This document shows positions 11,063 through 20,216 of a DNA stretch of 64,000 nucleotides, piece by piece. Within the stretch, counting starts at the first letter, position 1. Each line of letters opens with the position of its first letter. Where the stretch lies: the NCBI GenBank assembly GCA_020081605.1, contig JAHREC010000018.1:4464001-4528000 (forward strand), in the 5' to 3' direction. The notes under the pieces are model-generated. The model made no database searches and had not been told where the DNA came from. It saw only the letters and a program-made list of their open reading frames with translations. A program made the translations under genes and the position numbers. The stretch is from Albifimbria verrucaria (taxonomy: Eukaryota; Ascomycota; Sordariomycetes; Hypocreales; Stachybotryaceae).

Positions 11063-11306
11063 ATGCCTGGCCAACCCACTCCCACTGAGCCTATGCAGCA
11101 GGCCCCCATGACTGCTGAGACTGAGGTCGTCACCCAGCAGCCGGTACGTTCAAGAAATCCCTTCCCAGTAAACAGTTCGCGCAGCAGCTAGAACTGACGG
11201 ATGCTAGGCCGCTGAGCCCCAGCCCGAGATGACCATGCGAGGAGGTGAGGAGGCTGGCTGTGAGCTGTGCTGCGGTTTGTGCGCCTGCGATGAGTCGTGC
11301 TGCTAG
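11063..11306 (+). CDS. 59-residue protein with cysteine-rich C-terminus
   Basis: This is a two-exon small gene: 11063-11143 and 11208-11306. The intron 11144-11207 starts GTACGT, has a CTGACGG branch-like site and ends GCTAG. The spliced frame is in phase and gives 59 residues. The first 40 are Pro/Gln/Thr/Glu-rich and hydrophilic, including MTMRGGEE. The last 15 hold seven cysteines in the pattern CELCCGLCACDESCC. There is no signal peptide. Cys-rich tails of this form resemble the CYSTM-like class of short fungal and plant stress proteins, where the cysteines may be acylated or bind metal; that comparison is from memory and weak. A CA-rich leader and TATA-like upstream element support expression. 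I do not know a function. Confidence 0.62.
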
Positions 11307-11847
11307 AGAATTGGGGAGAATAGCACGGTCCGGATGGTGTTTTGAACAAAGTTTGCGTACGGCTAGGGTTGCCTGGCATGTTGCGATTATATACCACTTT
11401 TCATACGAATTTACACGGCTTGACACACTTCCGAGGAAACAGTTTAGTTGTGACAGAAATTGAACGATGATCATGTTCTGTCAGTCCCACCGCTTCCCTA
11501 GGCGGATCGTGATTGCATCTGTAGACATGAGACTCAGTTACCTCAATTGAATCACACGGAAGACGATCTACTGAATCTTGATACAGGAACAAGTTGAGGT
11601 TTAGGTTAGGTCGTGCTACAAGATGTTGACCGGCTCGTCGCTCCCCACACATATCATACGCTGAAGTTAAGGATGCCAATGATAGATACCAGCTATCACA
11701 ACGTAGGAGTCAAGGGTTAAAAAGAAAGATGCCTTTTACGCATCTCATTATGCTTGATTGCTTGATGTTAAACCAGAAGCACTAATGCATGATGGAGGCA
11801 GACAGTCAAAAAGAAAGTTGGTAGATCAATTAGATCTGGCAAAAATG
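11307..11847. other. Intergenic, small Cys-tailed gene to tRNA-Val
   Basis: The 3' flank of the small gene and the region downstream of the tRNA, which is transcribed leftward. A run of five A at 11841-11845 is a T5 RNA polymerase III terminator for the minus-strand tRNA. Otherwise I see nothing. Confidence 0.6.
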
Positions 11848-11922
11848 TGATTCCGCCCGGGCTCGAACCGGGGACCTTCTCGGTGTTAACGAGATGCCAT
11901 AACCAGCTGAGACCACGGAACC
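11848..11922 (-). tRNA. tRNA-Val (anticodon AAC)
   Basis: Reading the minus strand from 11922, the acceptor arm GGTTCCG pairs with CGGAATC (one G-T pair) and is followed by discriminator A. The D arm carries AGCTGGTTATGGC. The anticodon stem TCTCG/CGAGA encloses the seven-base loop TTAACAC, so the anticodon is AAC, read as IAC for valine. The T arm is CCCGG-TTCGAGC-CCGGG, containing the internal B box. There is no intron. An oligo-T terminator lies a few bases downstream. Nuclear, RNA polymerase III transcript. Confidence 0.96.
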
Positions 11923-12342
11923 AGCTGTTGATGTATGAGGAGCGTTTAGTTTAGGACTATGTTGCCAAGAATGCTTGTGGCTTTGATGTCGATACGCATT
12001 CTCAGTTGATTTGCGTAGAATAGAAGGCAATCAGTAACTCTTCAATCGGATCCTGCTCGCCTCAAATCTGTAGGTTCGATCTAGAGTAGAATCCTCCCCA
12101 TTACTGATTATAGGATGAACAATGGTAATAAGTGTAACGTTCTGGTGTACTTTTCAACCACTAGTAGTATGATGCATTACCACCATATTGTGCTTCAATA
12201 GTAAGTGCCATGTGTTTTTGTTTGTCATTAGAGGCCATTGAGCCAGCTACAACTGGTGTTACATATATATGTACATTCGTATCCTTGTTCAATACATCCT
12301 TTTACATCCCAAGCCGTGATGCTCATATGCATTTCATCAGCT
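11923..12342. other. Intergenic, tRNA 5' flank to CX9C gene 3' flank
   Basis: This AT-rich 420 bp stretch contains the 5' flank of tRNA-Val and the 3' UTR of the twin-CX9C gene. No supported gene or repeat. Confidence 0.6.
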
Positions 12343-13312
12343 TTATTTTCCTCCAAAGAGCAGGCTGGATAGAGTATCCGAGATAGTTCCCTGACCTGCT
12401 GCCTGCCTAGCCTCTCTCTCCTCCTTCTTCGTGTCCCATACCTTCTTCATGTCTCGTGCAACAGTAGTCTTGACCTGCAAGTCTGCCCTCAATGCGGCCT
12501 CCTCCACTGCACGCTCATCCTCTGGTAACTTGTCCAGCTTCTCCTTCCACTGCTTCTGCACCTCTTCCGACGGCGCAATGGCGCTGGCATTCTGTTTGGG
12601 GAGGCTAAGGTCAAACTTGGGGATGGGTGCTCCTTCGCTCTTTGCCTTCTCGACAGCTGCTTCGTGTTGCAGCATTCGATGGTATAGGGAGTCTGAGTGC
12701 ATCTGAATATCCTCGTCCACCTCTGCCGGTCGGCCCAGAACTGAACCATATCCTAGAACTCTAAGGAATCGCTATAGGCGAATGTTAGCGTAAATAGCCG
12801 TGAAAATACTAAGGTGTTCCATACCGATTGCATTTCATAGCACCTTTCGAACCGTCGCACCTGATGCCTGCACATCTGGAGCCGGTCCTCCCAGCTACCG
12901 CTCCTCATGCAATTGACCCACTCCTCCTGTTGCAGAGAGCAGTTCTCCATAGCCGCAACTGCGATAGCTTCCTTTCGCTCCTTGAAAGCCTCGAGGACAC
13001 CCGCAAGTTTGTCATGATCCGTTGACGTCTCAGCCTCAACCTGCGCTAGGGGCCGGTACGTCTTCCACAAATGCGCGTAGCGACCATCCTGATATAAGCT
13101 CGCGGAGGGTGCGGCCGGTTCTTCGGGCTTGACTGCTTCCGCCGGTAGCGAAGCGCTCGGAGAGGGTTCTGGAGGATGTGCTTGTTGTGAGGGTTGGTTT
13201 GGCGTGTATTTGACAGGCGATTCTTTCTTGAGGAAATCGCGAAGGTTCGGGTCTAGCTTAGCCAAGGGTCCTCGGACTTTTCCGAACTGAAAATAGATGG
13301 TAGCCAGCCCAT
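12343..13312 (-). CDS. Twin-CX9C protein (PANTS/EMI1-like, former DUF3128)
   Basis: Two exons on the minus strand: 13312-12825 and 12771-12343. The intron has a GTATGG donor and a CCTATAG acceptor, and the spliced joint reads MQS-RFLRVLGYGS. The start is ATG 13312 (MGWLPSIFSS). One apparent missing base near 13265 separates EKSEDP from LAKLDPNLRDFLKKESPVKY. The centre carries two exact CX9C motifs, CSLQQEEWVNC and CRHQVRRFERC, the hallmark of small proteins oxidised by Mia40 in the mitochondrial intermembrane space. The surrounding WVNCMRSGSWEDRLQMC sequence resembles the PANTS-like/EMI1 family. A charged C-terminal helix (VEKAKSEGAPIPKFD onward) extends it to about 300 residues, longer than yeast Emi1. 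Family assignment is from memory of motif spacing; mitochondrial location is inference. Confidence 0.72.
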
Positions 13313-13924
13313 GGTAGCGATTGTATTGTCTGCAGACTGCAGATGATCGACGTAGGAGCTGACGTTGGCACTGAAGTTGCAGCAGTAATGGCGAAATTGA
13401 TGGCTCGCCGCGATATCGAAATTCGATAAAGGTGCGAACAAGAAAAATACACTGTAATACGCACTGTTCCAGATATTACCCAACCAAATTTTAGATGGCC
13501 ATAATTCGGGGTCAATTGGATGACATATTATGGCATATTTTCTAACATGAAGCTGTGGTTACAAAAATCACCACGATATTGGCACATGGAATACGAAGAA
13601 TACCTGTCACTGGGAGTCTAACGTGGCAATCTACACAGATATTGACACTGCCACGAGGTGATAATCAAGGTCTATATCTGTCACGAGAATCGAAGGAGCA
13701 CTGTTGCAGCATAACATTTCATCATGATCCCAGTATCTCGTACCAGCCTCCGATAGAAGCATGCCGTTGCAATTCATTCTTGACCCTTTTGTTCATGATT
13801 CTTTTATTTTGCGACTCATCTATCGCACACGACCATTTGCAAAAGCGACTTCCGGTGCCCGACCCTCCAGTGGGAATAACCTATCCCTCTGATGTTTATC
13901 ACGCCAAAAATGCCAGAGCCAAAT
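13313..13924. other. Intergenic, CX9C promoter and RPS11 3' flank
   Basis: This 612 bp stretch holds the promoter of the twin-CX9C gene at its left end and the 3' UTR of RPS11 at its right end. Frames inside are short and unsupported. Confidence 0.55.
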
Positions 13925-14723
13925 TTAGAACTTGCTGAACTGCTTAACCGCCTTGCCGGTACGGGGCAGCACACGCAGGACGTTGAATCGGACCTATTTT
14001 TCGATGTTAGCACATCCCTACTTCGCATGTCTTCTCTAGATCGTGGTGAAGCGTACAGTCTTGCTGAGGGGCCTGCACTGGCCAACGGTAACCTGGTCAC
14101 CCTCCTCGACACGGAAAGCGGGGAGACGTGGGCGGCGAGGTTCTTGTGGCGCTTCTCGTAACGGGAGTACTTGGGGATGTAGTGGAGGTACTCGCGACGG
14201 ATGATCAGGGTTCGGTGCATCTTGGTGGAAACGACGGTGCCGGTGAGGATACGGCCACGGATGGAGACGAGACCGGTGAAGGGGCACTTCTTGTCTGTAC
14301 CAGGACGTCAGCAATTTTGTTCGGAAAGGCGTTCTCGCAGATTCTCTCTTTTCTCGCGCGCTGGGAGGCTGCAACGGTCTCAAGTCTTTGCTGGCCGGAA
14401 ACGTCACATTCTGCCTCCCAACCGCCCCTCCTCGATCCTGACTCTTCATTCAAGAGCCCCTCGTGCAGGTGTTCAAACGTACCAATGTAGCTGCCCTCGA
14501 TGGCGGTACGGGGGTTCGAAACCCAGACCAACATCCTTATACCATCGTCGTCCGCCCTTGCCCGGTCGGCTGGTCTTGGCCTTGGACTTGGAGTTCTGGA
14601 AGATGTGAGGCTGCTTCTGGAAAGCACGCTCCGACTGGACGGTCAACTCGGTCGCCCTGCATTTCAAGTCAGCAATCGCATGCTTCCATCTTCAACTGGG
14701 CGATTGCCCGATGGCACTGACAT
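13925..14723 (-). CDS. RPS11: 40S ribosomal protein S11 (uS17)
   Basis: uS17 is an essential small-subunit protein that binds 18S rRNA early in assembly. Minus-strand exons as I read them: AT of the start codon at 14723-14722; 14656-14483 ([42 protein letters not shown]); 14294-14057 ([50 protein letters not shown]); and 13993-13925 ([20 protein letters not shown]). Introns are 14721-14657 (GTCAGT), 14482-14295 (GTACGT) and 14056-13994 (GTACGC). No in-frame ATG precedes ATELTV in the unspliced exon, so the start codon appears split AT|G by the first intron. Two one-base shifts, near 14515 and 14125 (a C run in HVSPAFRV), break a protein that cannot be dispensable, which points to sequence errors. 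Confidence 0.95.
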
Positions 14724-15194
14724 CTTGAATGATCCTGCTCCGGGTTAGGTGCCGTACAAGACGTGTCGTTATGGGGTGGGTGAGGCGTTGAGATACAGTC
14801 AAAGCAGGCAGTTTTCGGGGATGGAAAAGTAGGGCAATGGGCGCACCAATTTTGCGTCGCACTTTCCTCGCTTAGGGCTTGCAAAATTTAGATTGGCTGC
14901 TTCTGCGGGTGGGTGGGGCTGGTGGTTGATGGCACGTGACCGGGAGTTTGAGTCTCGGCCATCACCCAAGGCACGTGATCGAAGCCCGTCGAGGTTCCAC
15001 TGTTTCTGGCACGGACCACAGGAACGTCACTAATGGTCCCCTGTTCTAGATTGGAAGGTACGTACCTTATGCGTTGCTATCCGATAAAGTAAACAAACAC
15101 GGTCCATCGCGGCTTTCATCACCCCTCCAGTACAGTCGGAGTCAAGCCCCTTCATGTTGATTTTTCGCAACTGTTAAAATCAAACGCCGACAGG
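14724..15194. promoter_or_regulatory. Divergent promoter, RPS11 / SPC105
   Basis: 471 bp between opposite start codons. Two CACGTG cores lie at 14933-14938 and 14972-14977, each within GGCACGTGAY, i.e. RTCACGTG on the minus strand, the consensus known for Cbf1-type bHLH factors. A perfect 14-bp palindrome AAGGTACGTACCTT occurs at 15055-15068, about 130 bp before the SPC105 ATG. The factors are inferred; the motifs are seen. Confidence 0.55.
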
Positions 15195-18100
15195 ATGTCC
15201 TCGTCCGGCGATGTCACGGTGCCCGCGACACGGCGCGCACGGAAGTCCCTTGGCGCAGCAACTGATTCACGAAAGACTGCCGATAAGGAGAATGCGACTC
15301 TTGACATGGGCAGTTCACTGGCTCCGCGTCGCAAGAACTCAAGAAGCAAGAGTTTAGGACCAGGTGGCCTAGACGCATTAAAGCAAGGCACTGGAAACAG
15401 ACGTGCAGTATGTACATGTTTATACATGTAGAGGAGGTCGCTAATATGTCGTTCGCAGTCACTCGCCGTCCCCTCCAAGCCTCCACGATCGATCCTCAAA
15501 CCCACCATTTCAGCACTTCCAGAGATCCCACCTCTAAAGAGGAAGAGTGACAAGGATAACTCTTCCAATAGCCAGGTGACTGGCAAAGGACCTAGCCCGC
15601 TCGACAATGACCCCAACGCATCCAAGATTGCACTTCGCACGGAAGAAGAGCAACAAGCTGCCGCACGTGCGAGAGAGGAACGTGAACGGCGCGATGCTCG
15701 TCGCAAATCCTTGATGAACCGTAGAGTGTCCTTTGCTGCAGAAGCAACTCTCCATACATTCCACGAGGTCGACTTTATGCAGGAGTCCACCACGTCTACA
15801 GAAGCGTCAAGGCGTGCTTCTTCTGTTGCAGGCAGGTCCTCAACGCATGATGGGGCTGCCAACGGCGGTCAATCCACATCTCAGGGCCAGCTGCAATACG
15901 GAGCCAACTCTACCGCGAACCAGGATGACTTACACCAACGGAGCAACCGAAGAAGCTCCAATGCCTATAGCGACCGAGATGATGACACGATAGCGTCGAC
16001 CATTTACAGCTCAGACTCCGAACCAGCAGATGCGGTAGAGGAGATCGAGGAAGAAGAGGACGAAGGCTCCAGCAGTGACTCAGATGACGGGACCATGATG
16101 AGTATGGTCACCGAAGAAGTTACGGGGACCTCAATAGCATCTGATCGGTCAATACTTACAGCGGAAGAATCTTCGACTCTCGATGAGGCATTGCGTCTGG
16201 CCGCGCGACGTGCAGCAACCCAACAGCTTGACGACGATAGCGACGACCTCGATGATGGAGAAGAAATTATTCCTTCTTTCGGATGGGCGAAGAAGGGCAC
16301 TTCACAAGATAGTAAGCCACAGACTCAAGCGGCAGCACCGGCAGCCTCTTCAGCACCAGCTCAACCTGTAATGGAAGAAGATGAGGGCACTGTCATGGAC
16401 ATGGATATGGATATGGACATGGAGATGACCCATGCTGTTGGAAAGATTCTGAAGCCTACAACACAAGAAAGGGACATCAACGAATCGGAAGACGAAGATT
16501 CATCTATGGACATGGACATGGACATGGATCTCACTCAGGCGCCCGGAAGAATTTTGAATCCTCCAGCCCACGATGGATTTGGACAGGATGATGACATGTC
16601 AATGGACGTTACCAAGGCAATCGGCGGTATCCTATCCAGCGGTTTGCAGGCGCAAAATGCACCAAATAATGTCGATCCGGCGGATGAATCTGTTGTTGAT
16701 GAGGCTACGATGGAATTCACTACGGCCATCGGTGGCATCCATCGTAACGAAGATGCCATGTCAGACCAGTCTGAAGATAACGAGGACATGTCCATGGAGT
16801 TTACTCATGCGATGGGTGGTTTGTTGTCACAACAGACAAAGAGCAACTCTTCCACCTCACGGCGTGGAACAATCAATCGTAAGCCAACAAATGAGTCAAA
16901 TGACATGACGATGGATATGACGGTCGGATTTGGGCGCATCATTTCCGATGTCGATGAGCCTGAGGTACCTGATGAAGAAGATGATACGGCGATTGGCATG
17001 GACATGACCACTGCCATCGGTGGCATTCTCACCAACGGAGCATCAAATGCCAGGTCTCTGGGCAAGCAGATTATGGAGGATGAGGTGAACAGGCCTGATA
17101 GCGACAAATCAGTCTTGGCGGTAGTAGCACAAGCTGTAACCCCCAAACCGCGCTCCCCACTTCCTACCTCGAGAAGGACATCTCAGTCTCAAAGCCCCAG
17201 CCGTTCGCCTTCTCGAGATAGACTGGCCCGCCGCAGTGTGGAGCCCCAAATAAACAACTCGTCAACATCAAGAAGGGAAGCAGGACACCATCGCCCAGTA
17301 AACTGTCGACTCCACGGTCAGTCGCGAAGTCAACACCTAACCGACAAAATGCATCGCCGAACAAAAGCCAGGGAACATTCCCATTTACGCAGTCTAGAAC
17401 ACCGACCTCAAGGACGCCATCTCCAGCAAAATCACCGGCAAGAAACCTGTCCTTTGGCAGCCATTCGAAGCCTGGCAGCATAACGCCATCTGTGATCCTA
17501 ACACCCCAGACTAGGCGCCTCTCTGGGCTTGGGGTAGATAAAGAAGGCCTGGGATCACCAAAAGTTACAGCACTCCTCGATCGTCGAGGTTCAATTGGGG
17601 ATGTAGCATCCAACTTCGTTCCCGGAAAGCGCACAGTTCTTTTTGAAGACCCCAGGAAATGTCTTTGGAAGTTGACAAAGATCGTCAGGATCAAGAAGAT
17701 AGAGAAAACCAGCGCAAGATCCTTGAACGGGAGGCCAATGGCCCACAAGAAGATAGAGACGCTACCCTAAATCTTAGGGAGATGATTGACAGCCTGAGCC
17801 CGAAGCGCAAGGCTTTGAGAAGTCGCAAGAGCCTCCACGTGGGCAGTGCAAAGGGCCTTTTGGGCAAGCGTCCTGCCGAACTCGATGACGAGGAGGAAGC
17901 CGAAGAAAACGATGGCATCAAGAGACTGAAGGGCCATCAAAGTAGCCCCGTGAAGAATGTCAGGTTGCAACAACCTCCTTCAAAGGAGGAGACTGTGGGC
18001 CGTTCTCTGCGGTTCAATCGCAGAAGCCTTGACCAGCCCTCGGAGGTTGTTACACCATCCCTGTCATCACCACTGAGAAAGAACACAGCAACAACTCCAC

Positions 18101-19737
18101 GCGAGCAATCTCGTTTCAGGGATGTGGGTGGTAATCAGACTGTTCACGAGGTCAACTTTCACCAATCTCCCATCAAGGATGAGGCACAGCTCCTGGACGA
18201 AGTTAATGAAGAGCAAATCCATCTTCAGGACTTCCTTAATATGACATCAATCCGCTTCATGGAGCTCAACACCACTAAACGCCGCCATACTGTAGCTCCA
18301 GGAAGTCTCCAAGACGGTACATCGGCTGATGGCAAGGATGATCTTTCACTTGAACGATGCGTTGTCGCAGGTGCTTGTACTGTGCCAATGCTGGAACTGT
18401 ACCAGCACTCATGCAGAGAGCTTAAGAAATACATTTCTGAAGGACGAAGGATGGTCAAAGAAATCGAAACGGACACGTTCGAGGAGAACCCTCCTCTTTT
18501 CCGGGAGTATATGTCGGCCACACCAGAGGTCAAGGCCCTCATGGACAACCAATTCAAAAATGTCAAGACGCATGCTCGACTTTTGAGCAAGGCCATGTGG
18601 TACGAATGGAGGATGAAGCTTCAGGACGGGCTCAAAGAAGGGCTTGTCAAGATCGCACAGGGCATGGAGCTGGACGACAAATACCTTCACGAGCAACAAG
18701 AGTTACTGTCATCAGTCATACCAGCAATTTCGGAAAGATTCGAAGCTCTCGAGGAAGAAAAGCAAAACCTAGAGGAAGTTGCTGAGGAGCTGGCTGACTG
18801 TGACCCGGCCGAGTTACACGCTGCCCGCGAAGAGTTGAGCGATTTGGGTGACGACATCGAACAGAAGAAGAAACTCATTGCACAGCTGCGCCAACAGTTA
18901 GAAGAATCCGAAACAGATGTGGAAGACTTGAGCGCTCGGAAAGAACAGTGCCTTGTTGAGATCAAGGAGTCGGAGCAGATCCGAGAGGAATGCCGAGGCT
19001 GGACCAGCACTGAAATCAACGCTTTGAAAGGTATGTAATTACAATGCATCAATCTTGTGAGTGCACGGCTGACCATCTTTTATATAGGTCGCATTGAAGC
19101 CCTCGAGAAGCAACACGGCTGGGTGGTCACAGGAATTTCAGGCACCGCCATTTCCATGGCCTACAAACGAGAGATTGAGCTCGTCTTCGACCTCAAGTCC
19201 TTCCAACCTGGTCAAGCAAACTCTCAAATTGATCTTTGGTACATCGCTGATGGTCGAGAGCATGGTGCTATTGCAAAGACCACTGAGAAGGAATTTTTCC
19301 TTCAGTGCATTCGTGACCATGTCCGGGGACTTTCTCAATGCTCCACCAAAATTTCGCAGCTTCTCCAGCTTGTTAGCTCTGCCTGGGACAAAGCGAACTA
19401 CGCTTGCAAACAGATCAGCCGCATTAACGTTACATTCCCCACGAAAACGGAGAAGACGTCCGATCACAGCATCAGCATCAGAAGCTCTTTGCTGCTCTTG
19501 CCGCTTGAGACTAAGGTTGAGATAGCCCTCAGACTACAGGGACACAGCAAGTCAGGTGCAGTGGAGGTTGGAATATTCCCTGAGGCCAGGGTCGTGTATG
19601 GAGAGCGTTTCAACACAGGCAAGATTGGGGAGTTCCTGGCGACGAGGCTGGGCGAGACAGTTGGTGGTGCCGAAGAAGACTGGAGTGATGTCGTAGTTGA
19701 GCTACACGAGGCCTTGATTGCGCGAGGCAGGAAGTAA
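15195..19737 (+). CDS. SPC105: Kinetochore scaffold SPC105/Spc7 (KNL1)
   Basis: KNL1 forms the KMN network with MIS12 and NDC80, recruits Bub kinases through phosphorylated MELT repeats and docks PP1. Exons: 15195-15407, 15459-19030 and 19088-19737, with GTATGT donors. The N-terminus has both PP1 motifs, SILK at residues 82-85 and RVSF at 160-163. Seven MELT-like repeats (MEMTHAVGKIL, MDLTQAPGRIL, MDVTKAIGGIL, MEFTTAIGGI, MEFTHAMGGLL, MDMTVGFGRII, MDMTTAIGGIL) span 16395-17031. The C-terminal half begins with EEQIHLQDFLNMTSIRFME, followed by a long coiled coil and then an RWD-type tail from IEALEKQHGWVVTGISG to the end. Two frame shifts, near 17270 and 17655, fall in the disordered middle. 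The coding length is about 1,480 codons, usual for the family. It diverges from RPS11. Confidence 0.95.
16395..17031 (+). repeat. MELT-like repeat array in SPC105
   Basis: Seven degenerate units of about 12-20 residues with core M-(D/E)-(F/L/M/V)-T followed by hydrophobic-G-(G/R/K)-I-(L/I). The first two units are preceded by runs of alternating Met-Asp codons (ATGGACATGGAT-type), a small in-gene tandem repeat. In KNL1 the MELT Thr is phosphorylated by Mps1. Confidence 0.9.
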
Positions 19738-20216
19738 ACGCATTCTTTAATGTACTATGAGTTATGATGGAGTTGGAGGAATGGGTATGGTCGATACCTC
19801 GGCGTTGTGTGGTGTTAATTTTGGGGATTAGGGTATCAACCAGGCAGACAGTTCACCTACATTTGAATATTGATCAGTTGTTGACGTCCCGAAGTATAAC
19901 AGTACTGTGAAATGCTATTGACCAGGTTTCACGATGTTCAACGCTCGATTCACAGGAGATTATGCCAGCCTCGACTCAATGAGTAACAGCGAAACAGGTA
20001 CAGGAAACACTTTCACTATCTCATCCTCTGATGAACGGGGACTTAGAAGAGAACATTGTCAGAGAAAAGGAACAGTGAATGGAGGCTTTGTTGCAATATT
20101 CACGCAACAAAGGACATAATGAGTGAACGGTAACAATTTCCCAGTCCTTAGGACAAGCGCGAAGATTATCGTTCCAACTTATGATTTTCATCCTCTGCCG
20201 CCACGAGACAACTTAC
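19738..20216. other. Convergent intergenic, SPC105 / Clr5-ankyrin gene
   Basis: 479 bp between two converging 3' ends. No supported coding frame; 3' UTRs only. Confidence 0.6.

Noticed and set aside
15152..15862. 236-codon minus-strand frame opposite the SPC105 N-terminus
   Set aside because: It overlaps an exon-intron-exon structure that encodes SILK and RVSF motifs on the plus strand; a shadow frame.
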